From CAYRTV01 sp046483285 (GTDB lineage Bacteria; Acidobacteriota; Aminicenantia; Aminicenantales; Aminicenantaceae): a stretch of 21,126 bases of DNA. The notes under the pieces are model-generated. The model saw nothing but the letters and a program-made list of their open reading frames with translations. It did not search any database and was not told where the DNA came from. The position numbers were made by a program, and so were the translations under genes. This document shows, piece after piece, positions 15,636 through 21,126 of this stretch (position 1 is the first letter of the stretch; every line of letters starts with the position of its first letter). The stretch spans positions 1 through 21,126 of the forward strand of contig JAWODN010000063.1 in assembly GCA_046483285.1 (NCBI GenBank), in the 5' to 3' direction.

Positions 15636-15858
15636 TATATGCACTTCCTAATACTTATTGTTTTAATATGCTGATTTTTTCTTCACTCTTGGGCTTTTTG
15701 GGGAGGGAATTTTTTCTTAATCCGGAAGGAACTCCCGACCATTGTAGCCGGTCAAAGACCCATGATCCATGAGAATATTATGAATTTCCCTTCTGCCGCC
15801 GGGAGCACGTCTGCGTCTTAAAAATTAAGGTGAAAACCGTCGGTCTAGGCATTACCGG

Positions 15859-16059
15859 CTACGAACCGGCACGCGAGTGGCAATTCCCGCAATTTCCTGG
15901 CGGTTCTCCTGTGCAGCCCTGATCACCAAAACCTTTCGGGCCATCCAACTCTGTTTTAGCGCGTTTGCAGTGTGTGAGAACCGCTTCACCCGGCTTGTTA
16001 CGAACAAGAACAACCATTCCCGGTTTGCTCCAATTTTTTTTCCCTTTATTTTCACTCAT
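15859..16059 (-). CDS. RiPP precursor peptide, 66 aa (leader + Gly/Cys-rich core)
   Basis: A small gene with an excellent ribosome site (AGGAGGTGA, 6-7 nt before ATG at 16057-16059). The first half is leader-like: Trp10, then SKPGMVVLVRNKPGEAVL (11-28), then His30-Cys31-Lys32. This W-x-KP-x-hVVLVRxKPxEAVLxxCK form is one I associate with peptides found beside radical SAM/PqqD genes. The second half is unlike a folded protein: Gly/Pro/Cys-rich, with Cys49, Cys57 and Cys60 (GCTGEPPGNCGNCHS) and ending RAGS. Predicted core: about residues 40-66; the cleavage site is not evident. It lies between a radical SAM gene and the PqqD gene and has its own promoter. A longer ORF in this frame (to 16110) includes the ribosome site itself and is rejected. 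A 67-codon ORF in another frame (15852-16055) has no signal. Confidence 0.85.
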   Translation of the reverse strand: MSENKGKKNWSKPGMVVLVRNKPGEAVLTHCKRAKTELDGPKGFGDQGCTGEPPGNCGNCHSRAGS

Positions 16060-16156
16060 TCTTTCACCTCCTCTTTGCGTATTTCGCCGATGATCACTTA
16101 TTAATGTCAATTGCTTTTTATAATATTCGTGACTTTATCCTTTTCTCTTTTATTTA

Positions 16157-16186
16157 ATAATAACTCCGATTATTATATTTAGTCAA
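16157..16186 (-). promoter_or_regulatory. Internal promoter for the precursor gene
   Basis: On the minus strand: TTGACT (16181-16186), 18-bp spacer and TATTAT (16157-16162), in a very AT-rich 164-bp gap after the radical SAM gene at 16224. It would start a leader of about 90 nt ending at the strong ribosome site of the precursor. A separate promoter fits the need for more precursor than enzyme. Confidence 0.5.
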
Positions 16187-16223
16187 TAGCTGATTTCGCT
16201 ATCTTAAATAAAACGGCTTTCTT

Positions 16224-17372
16224 TTATATCCTTTCCTTCCAATTTTTCACAGTCCATGCTTTCTCCTCCTTATCCAGCCAGCCCAGCCATCGTGCCTGGG
16301 CATGTGCAGCTTCGCAAAAATATTCCACAGGTGTATCCAGGGTGCCATGCTCCGCCCATGACTTGGCCGGGCATTGCTCGCAAAGGCTCTTAATGAAACA
16401 CACGGCGCAGCGGCGCGAGTACTCGGGATTTTCAGCCCGCAGTTCATAAAGCTTGGAATACCGGTCCAAAGCATCATTTAAAGAAGAAGGGTTCTTTTTT
16501 CCCAAAACACACACTTTTAATTCCGGTGACCGCAGTCCTAAACAGGGTTGAGCATAACCGTAGGCATCAATACAAGGAGCTTCACCCGCACCGCAGTTAA
16601 AGAGTGCATCTCCGGGCGGCCCCATGAATTTCAAAGCAAACTCCTTCATGTCCTTGCGATAGACTTTCGCATTCCGGGTTAAAACAGCAACTCCGTCACC
16701 TGGAGATATGCGCAGCGAGGTGATCAGCCGGTTTTTATCCGCGTCATCGCACCGGTTCCTCAAATCCAGAAACATTGAATAACCCGGAGGCCGCGTCGTC
16801 CAGGGAAGGGACTGAGCCCAGGCTTCGAATTCCTCCAATTCATGCCTGTTTGGAGGAAGCAGTGCATATTTAACGGTAAAAGGGATCTTGTATTCCAGCA
16901 GCAGGTTGATCCCCTGCATGAATTGGTCATAAGAACCGGGCTTGCGCGAGACCGATTCATAGGAATCAGCCTGCATGCCGTAAACCGTGATTTCAATCTT
17001 CTCCAAAGGGGGGGTTCGGGCAAAAAGAGAGGCCAGATGAGGAGTCAACAGCCGGGCGTTGGTAAAGAGCAGCACTTTCAATCCCAGGCGCCGGGCAAAA
17101 AGATAAAGGTATTCAAAGTCGGAGCGCAGCAACGGTTCGCCTCCCGTGAACCGCACCTGCAAACAACCTAGGTCCGCCGCTTCACCAAGGATCGCTTCAA
17201 TCTGCCCGGTGGTCATTTCCCTCGCTTTTGCTTCCCTGTCGTTTTCCGGAAGATTGATACAGCAATGAATGCAATTGTTGTTGCACCTTTCAGTCAGCTC
17301 TATATCCAGTCTGCCTAAACGCGGGGCAAGATGCTTTTCAGGTTTTTTGATGCGGCGGATGTACTTGCTCAA
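16224..17372 (-). CDS. Radical SAM/SPASM peptide-modifying enzyme (second in cassette)
   Basis: A 382-residue PqqE-like enzyme. The radical SAM motif is CNNNCIHC (Cys30, Cys34, Cys37), with GGEP at 78-81. SPASM cysteines are Cys260, Cys267, Cys277, Cys322, Cys325, Cys331, Cys334 and Cys353. Its ATG overlaps the stop of the preceding fused gene by 4 bp (17369-17372), so it is co-translated with it. It sits directly upstream of the precursor. It is probably one of the two PqqE-like components (ScmE/ScmF type) of the cassette; I cannot decide which. Expected chemistry is SAM cleavage to a 5'-deoxyadenosyl radical and modification of the peptide backbone or side chain. The peptide residue it modifies is unknown. 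Confidence 0.9.
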   Translation of the reverse strand: MSKYIRRIKKPEKHLAPRLGRLDIELTERCNNNCIHCCINLPENDREAKAREMTTGQIEAILGEAADLGCLQVRFTGGEPLLRSDFEYLYLFARRLGLKVLLFTNARLLTPHLASLFARTPPLEKIEITVYGMQADSYESVSRKPGSYDQFMQGINLLLEYKIPFTVKYALLPPNRHELEEFEAWAQSLPWTTRPPGYSMFLDLRNRCDDADKNRLITSLRISPGDGVAVLTRNAKVYRKDMKEFALKFMGPPGDALFNCGAGEAPCIDAYGYAQPCLGLRSPELKVCVLGKKNPSSLNDALDRYSKLYELRAENPEYSRRCAVCFIKSLCEQCPAKSWAEHGTLDTPVEYFCEAAHAQARWLGWLDKEEKAWTVKNWKERI

Positions 17373-19339
17373 TGGATCAACCCTTTAAGTTCCTTTATAA
17401 TCGCGTCGGTTTTATCGAAGCGCATAATGTAACAAGGAACTTTGTTAACAAGCTGTTCCAAAGCATCCAGCTCTTTTTGCCACCATTCTGCTGTCACCAT
17501 CGGCCGGATCAGAGTGGGAAGCAGCCTTCCCCAGATCATCTTACGGTCTTTAAGCGGGATAATCTCATTTTCTTCGGCCTGTTCCAGAAAAAGAACAGCC
17601 TCCAAAGGAGCGGAAGAAGAAGACACATCGGCGGTGGTGCCGTGGCTCCAAGTGCCGTAGACCCGCCACTCCTCTTTCCAAAGGCGAAGGACATTCCTAT
17701 CGTCACAAAGGATTTCAGCGTTCAGGCCGTATTCATGGCTTGCCGCCCTTAAAATTTCCATAGTGGTTGATTTTCCGGCATCGGAATGGCCGGCGAACAA
17801 AAATCCCCGGCCGTTAATGACGGCTGCGGAAGAGTGGATCAGGACAGCATTGCGGTCAGCCAGCAGAGGTCCCAGCCAAATCTGATCAGTGGCAAGAAGC
17901 GAGAGGGACGGCCAGCCGTATTTAAGAACTGTTTCCCGCACCGCCGGAGAATGATAAATGATGCCCCTGGTGTAGCCGGCATTGAAAACCGCCAGCCGGC
18001 GCAGTTCATGGTCTTCGGGGGAAGGGGAAATTCCCCGGTAAAACCAAGTCCCGTTCCGGTATGAAACCTCCCAGGGGGGGATGCGGTATAATACCGTCCC
18101 CAGATCCCTGCCTTTAATATCAGGAAGTTCAAAACTATGACGAAGACGAACATTATCTTCACCAGGGCCTTCCACGGCAAACTCCATCAATTCATCCTTA
18201 AATTTAATGGCGGCAAAATCAATATGGCTTTCCACGCACACAGTGATACCGGCGATCCGGAAGTAGCGGCGGTGCTTTTTCCGCCACTTCTCCTTAAATT
18301 TACGGGCTTCTTCAGCCACCTCACAAAGATAAGGAATAGGAGCGGAGTAGCGGCCGGTTTCCAGGTAGGCATAAACGGCACACCATCGGCAGTCGCTGCG
18401 TTTTTCACATGATCCGCAGTGCTCGCGCCATTCCTTGCCGCCATGGACCTTTTCGGCACACTCAGGGATAAACCTTTCCCATGCTTCTTCAAAAGTGCCT
18501 TTGCGCAAATCGTAGCGCAAAGTCGGATCTTTTATGTAGGAACACCAGCTCATCAAACCGTAAGGATCGATGTGGAAAGCCTGCCGCTCAGCAATGCAAT
18601 CAGCGAAAAGACGGTCGTCGTCATAGGATACAGCGCCGCCACCTGGTTCCGTTTCTTTTTTTAATTCTTTCATTGTTTCATCATGACCCGGATTAGGGCG
18701 ATCCACCTCAATCACTTGACTGGGCGAAAGACGCTGGGCGATAATCTCCCGGTTGCGTTGCGGTGAGCCCTCGCTGGAAAGAAAGAGCCAGGGTGCGCCG
18801 ACCCTCCAGTGGGGACTCAATGATTCGGCCAAGGCTATCATCTTGTCCCATTGGTGCCAGTTCGCCTTCATGGGAACCAACTGAACGATGAATCCCGCAC
18901 CGGCTTCTTTCAGATATGCAAAGGCCTGCATCACCTTTTCGAAGCCGCCGGGATGACGGGTGACTTGGTCATAAACCTCCTTGGTAGCGCCGTAAAGAGC
19001 AATCATCTTGCTGCCTCTTCGGGTCAGCAAACGGGCGGTCTCCGGCGTAATCAGTGTGCCGTTTGTATTTAAGGTATAGCCTGTGGCCTTACGGGTAAGA
19101 TAATCGAAAATGTCAGGGAAATCAGGACGAAGCAAAGGCTCACCCCCGGAGATGCTCCAATAACGGCAGCCCATGGATCGTGCCTGGTCCACAATGCGCC
19201 GGATTTCATCGATACGAAGTTCTTCTTTTTGCACCGCCGCATTCTCAGGGACAGATAACCAGCAATGCCGGCAGCGATTGTTGCAGCGGTAAGTCAGATC
19301 CATTCGCCCTTCAAGGGGGAGGCGGGGAAATTTTTTCAT
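17369..19339 (-). CDS. Fusion: radical SAM/SPASM enzyme + HPr-kinase-like P-loop domain
   Basis: A 656-residue two-part protein, first in the operon, with AAAGG 7 nt before its ATG. Part one (about 1-350): CNNRCRHC (Cys19, Cys23, Cys26), SGGEP (64-68) and SPASM cysteines Cys248, Cys266, Cys308, Cys311, Cys317, Cys320 and Cys339. Part two (about 360-656): the Walker A motif GHSDAGKST (517-525), followed by CDDR (545-548) and further conserved-looking SHGTTADVSS. This matches the HPr kinase/phosphorylase-like fold. HPrK-like kinases in some lasso-peptide clusters phosphorylate a precursor Ser. In the Scm cassette I recall a separate conserved protein (ScmC) beside the radical SAM genes; here the kinase-like part is fused. 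The fused architecture suggests coupled C-H chemistry and phosphoryl transfer on one peptide; an ATP-driven chaperone role is an alternative. Confidence 0.88.
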   Translation of the reverse strand: MKKFPRLPLEGRMDLTYRCNNRCRHCWLSVPENAAVQKEELRIDEIRRIVDQARSMGCRYWSISGGEPLLRPDFPDIFDYLTRKATGYTLNTNGTLITPETARLLTRRGSKMIALYGATKEVYDQVTRHPGGFEKVMQAFAYLKEAGAGFIVQLVPMKANWHQWDKMIALAESLSPHWRVGAPWLFLSSEGSPQRNREIIAQRLSPSQVIEVDRPNPGHDETMKELKKETEPGGGAVSYDDDRLFADCIAERQAFHIDPYGLMSWCSYIKDPTLRYDLRKGTFEEAWERFIPECAEKVHGGKEWREHCGSCEKRSDCRWCAVYAYLETGRYSAPIPYLCEVAEEARKFKEKWRKKHRRYFRIAGITVCVESHIDFAAIKFKDELMEFAVEGPGEDNVRLRHSFELPDIKGRDLGTVLYRIPPWEVSYRNGTWFYRGISPSPEDHELRRLAVFNAGYTRGIIYHSPAVRETVLKYGWPSLSLLATDQIWLGPLLADRNAVLIHSSAAVINGRGFLFAGHSDAGKSTTMEILRAASHEYGLNAEILCDDRNVLRLWKEEWRVYGTWSHGTTADVSSSSAPLEAVLFLEQAEENEIIPLKDRKMIWGRLLPTLIRPMVTAEWWQKELDALEQLVNKVPCYIMRFDKTDAIIKELKGLIH

Positions 19340-19416
19340 TTTTTAACCTTTCGGCGGGCTGATCTCACCTTATCTGCGAAAATCCGGCCCGTTTATCATC
19401 CAGGCTGGAAGTTTTG

Positions 19417-19446
19417 ATTATACAACAATGCATAACGTTATGTCGA
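19417..19446 (-). promoter_or_regulatory. Cassette promoter with palindromic operator candidate
   Basis: On the minus strand: TCGACA (19441-19446, 5/6 to consensus), 18-bp spacer and a perfect TATAAT (19417-19422), 78 bp before the ATG of the fused gene. The 12-bp perfect palindrome CATAACGTTATG (19431-19442) lies between the boxes, overlapping the -35 edge, where a bound repressor would block RNA polymerase. Confidence 0.6.
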
Positions 19447-19480
19447 GAGAAGAGGGTTCGCAGTGTAAATGAAAAAAGCG

Positions 19481-19526
19481 TTCGTCTGGCAGGATTCGAA
19501 CCTGAAGCCTTCGGATCCGGAGACTG
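19481..19526 (-). pseudogene. 3' fragment of a tRNA-Arg-like gene (possible attachment site)
   Basis: Read on the minus strand, it has an anticodon-loop-like CTCCGGA (CCG, Arg), then TCCGAAGG, then the diagnostic T-arm CAGGTTCGAATCCTG and an acceptor-like CAGACGAA. The upstream sequence that should hold the D-arm and 5' acceptor strand (up to about 19560) shows neither GG D-loop nor a complement to the acceptor, and no CCA is encoded. So only the 3' half is present, the usual leftover of integration into a tRNA gene. One T-stem pair is also mismatched. Confidence 0.6.
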
Positions 19527-19681
19527 TGTTTTAAGCGATTTCTTGTCATAATATCTGCTATTTACAGGATCCGTGATTTTATCCGTTACCTGAATTATTC
19601 ACGTGCCGGGATTGCCGCAGATGCGAGGCGCGGGGCATGACGCTGTGGTCCTTCACCCTGAATGCCCTGCAACAAAGTTTT

Positions 19682-19712
19682 ATTGCGAGGCCTGCGGAGC
19701 AGGCCGTGGCAA
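19682..19712. repeat. Single REP-like palindrome
   Basis: Outer arms ATTGC/GCAAC and inner arms GGCCTGC/GCAGGCC around GGA, with the same GA and GTG junctions as the 52-bp units. It is a hybrid of the two forms seen at 2396 and 2522. It lies in the 817-bp gene-free gap 19340-20156, which otherwise holds the cassette promoter, the tRNA fragment and the AT-rich element. Confidence 0.7.
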
Positions 19713-19834
19713 CCTTAGACGGATAGATTATAAAGAACGGAGGCGTTTAAGATCCTCACGTCGCTTTGCTCCTCAGGACCCCGCCCGAAGGGTAAAAAAA
19801 TGGCGATTAAAATGAAAATAAAAAAATGAAGAAA

Positions 19835-19924
19835 GTTCCATTTGATCTTTCACTAAAAACCATGCTTATCGCTGATAAGAAAAAGATTGCAAAAACATCG
19901 CAATTTTTTTATGAATAGATCAGG
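19835..19924 (+). repeat. AT-rich dispersed element, copy in inverse orientation
   Basis: Nearly identical to the reverse complement of 3582-3674, including a CTTATC-GCT-GATAAG hairpin and ATTGC ... GCAATTTTTTT. The two copies are 16 kb apart and point towards each other. Confidence 0.8.
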
Positions 19925-20156
19925 CGTTAAAACTTTTTGGCGTCTTTTTTCTGTTTTAAAAGCCAGCCTTTCAACCGTCCGCCGCCTGAAACTCCCGCCG
20001 CTATAGGCGCTTTTTCTCTTTGACAAAAGCGACCCCAAAATGCTATTTTTATCCTCTTTGCGGTGAAGGAAGGCCGTCGACCCGGGGGCGGCCGCCGCAG
20101 TGAGGAAAACGACTTGAATCCCCAAAAAAGAGAAGAAAAAGAAAAGTGGTTCAAAA

Positions 20157-20807
20157 GTGAAAAAAATCTATGAAAAATACATGGCGGTCTATGACCCGAT
20201 GCGCTCCGGGGCGGGATTTTTCTTTATCCTGCGCTTCCCGTCCAAGCATGCGGCCTATATTTTCTATCGCAACCTGGCCATCCAGTTCGCACTTCTCATG
20301 GGCCTCTGGCTTCTGCTGAGCGGCCATTACGACGCTTTCCACATCGGGGCCGGCGCGGTCTCCGCGGTTATTGTGGTCGCCGGCAACTTCCGCCTGAACA
20401 AGTTTTTTTTCATCCGCGACGATCTTTTCCAGTCCGCCCCCATCCGCATCCGGCGGCTCTTCGTATACATCCCCTGGCTCCTCTGGCAGATCGTCATCTC
20501 CTCCATTCAGGTGGCCATGGTTGTCCTGCACCCCCGGAAATCGGCCGATCCGGCCCTGGTCCGGTTCCGGACCAAGCTTGCGACCACCGCTTCCCGGGTC
20601 ATTCTGGCCAACTCCATCACCCTCACCCCCGGAACGCTGACCGTGGAGCTCGATGACGAGGTCTTCTTCGTCCACGCCCTGACCGATGTCTCTTTCACGG
20701 GAATCGCCGACGGCTCCCTCCCGGGGCAGGTGGCCCGCCTCTACGATAAGCGTCCGGGCCAGATCGTCAGCCGTCTGCGGGTTTTCAAAACGGCGAGGAG
20801 GACCTGA
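20157..20807 (+). CDS. mnhE: Mrp/Mnh Na+/H+ antiporter subunit E
   Basis: A 216-residue membrane protein of the MnhE/MrpE family, part of the multi-subunit Na+(K+)/H+ antiporter in the cytoplasmic membrane. Hydrophobic helices lie at about 36-54, 60-80 and 100-125. The family's hallmark soluble segment RVILANSITLTPGTLTVELD (about 146-165) is clear, followed by FFVHAL. The start is a GTG at 20157 with only a purine-rich, weak ribosome site; an ATG eight codons later (20181) is an alternative. About 25 residues precede the usual MrpE N-terminus. It overlaps mnhF by ATGA. The region is visibly more GC-rich than everything before it and begins an operon that continues past the window. Subunits A-D are not in the window. 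Confidence 0.93.
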   Translation: MKKIYEKYMAVYDPMRSGAGFFFILRFPSKHAAYIFYRNLAIQFALLMGLWLLLSGHYDAFHIGAGAVSAVIVVAGNFRLNKFFFIRDDLFQSAPIRIRRLFVYIPWLLWQIVISSIQVAMVVLHPRKSADPALVRFRTKLATTASRVILANSITLTPGTLTVELDDEVFFVHALTDVSFTGIADGSLPGQVARLYDKRPGQIVSRLRVFKTARRT

Positions 20808-21079
20808 TGGAACGCTATTTCATCTACCTCGGTGTCCTTCTGACCGTCATCATCCTCATTCCGCTCTACCGCGTCCTTCGCGGACCGACCCTTTTCGACA
20901 GGATGCTGGGCGCCGGGGCCATCGGAACGAAGACAATGGTGCTTGTCATCGTCATCGGATTCATCTTCGACCGCATCGACATGTTCATCGATATCACCCT
21001 GGCCTACGCCGTCCTCAATTTCATCGGCACCATCGCCGTGGCCCGCTACCTGGGGGCTTTGAAAAGAGGGAGGAAGTGA
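20807..21079 (+). CDS. mnhF: Mrp/Mnh antiporter subunit F
   Basis: A 90-residue protein with three transmembrane helices (about 4-22, 35-55 and 60-80). Family features: YRVLRGPTLFDRMLGAGAIG (19-38), a close match to the conserved MrpF RxxxGPxxxDRhhA motif, and DITLAYAVLNFIGTIAVARY near the end. It acts with subunits E and G in the antiporter complex. It has 4-bp-type overlaps with both neighbours (20807 and 21079), so E-F-G are translationally coupled. Confidence 0.95.
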   Translation: MERYFIYLGVLLTVIILIPLYRVLRGPTLFDRMLGAGAIGTKTMVLVIVIGFIFDRIDMFIDITLAYAVLNFIGTIAVARYLGALKRGRK

Positions 21080-21126
21080 TGCCGGTGAACTTCATCGTCT
21101 CCAACATCATCGTCAGCCTCGGTGTT
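21079..21126 (+). CDS. mnhG: Start of mnhG (partial, cut by window end)
   Basis: An ATG overlaps the mnhF stop (ATGA) and has an AGGAAG ribosome site at 21071-21076. Only 16 codons are visible (MPVNFIVSNIIVSLGV), a hydrophobic start compatible with MnhG. The assignment rests mainly on the usual E-F-G gene order. Confidence 0.6.
   Translation, partial: MPVNFIVSNIIVSLGV

Noticed and set aside
15852..16055. 67-codon ORF overlapping the precursor in another frame
   Set aside because: Basic, featureless translation; the strong ribosome site and the leader motif belong to the 15859-16059 frame.
19481..19560. Intact tRNA gene
   Set aside because: Only the anticodon-to-3' part is recognisable; D-arm and 5' acceptor strand are missing and the T-stem has a mismatch.

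Overview
This is a mosaic bacterial window. Lipid-type signal peptides, Shine-Dalgarno sites and operon overlaps are all bacterial. The gene content suggests an uncultivated anaerobe-type genome such as Aminicenantia/Acidobacteriota or a deltaproteobacterial lineage: a VPS10/BNR-type secreted protein remnant, many radical SAM enzymes, an Mrp antiporter, and dispersed 'CATTGCGAGG' palindromes. That taxonomic guess is inference only. By eye, base composition changes along the window: AT-rich at 1-5 kb, mixed at 6-19 kb, and clearly GC-rich in the antiporter genes after 20.1 kb.

Layout. 6-2266: a nucleotide-transporter-like membrane protein (+) facing an SdiA-regulated/YjiK-like surface protein (-). 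2267-3737: no genes; a repeat field with tandem 52-bp palindromic units (2 + 8 copies) and composite dispersed repeats. 3738-5341: a secreted protein with a PI3K/HipA-like kinase signature (+) facing a staphylococcal-nuclease-like protein (-). 5342-5979: repeats, then a promoter. 5980-7803: transketolase (+). 7787-11719: a tandem GNAT acetyltransferase (-), a PIG-L/LmbE deacetylase (+) divergent from it across a palindromic promoter region, an MshA-like GT4 glycosyltransferase (-) and a CelD/FemAB-type GNAT protein (-). Together these resemble a mycothiol/bacillithiol-like set lacking an obvious cysteine ligase. 12149-12700: a decayed VPS10/BNR gene with an in-frame TAG and an internal deletion.

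12731-19339 (-) is the most interesting part: a seven-gene cassette for a ribosomally made, post-translationally modified peptide (RiPP). In transcription order it holds: (1) a radical SAM/SPASM protein fused to an HPr-kinase-like P-loop domain; (2) a second radical SAM/SPASM protein; (3) a 66-aa precursor peptide with a leader and a Gly/Cys-rich C-terminus, which has its own promoter; (4) a PqqD-like leader-recognition protein; (5) a signal-peptidase-like Ser/His protease; (6) a SAM methyltransferase; (7) a third radical SAM/SPASM protein that looks like a paralogue of the second. The set matches my recollection of the 'SynChlorMet' (Scm) cassette, whose description, as I recall it, did not identify the precursor. 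The operon starts at a good sigma70-like promoter with a 12-bp perfect palindrome between -35 and -10. A 3' tRNA-Arg-like fragment lies just upstream, as at an old integration site.

19340-20156 holds these signals plus dispersed repeats. 20157-21126 begins an mnhE-mnhF-mnhG operon (Mrp Na+/H+ antiporter), cut by the window end.
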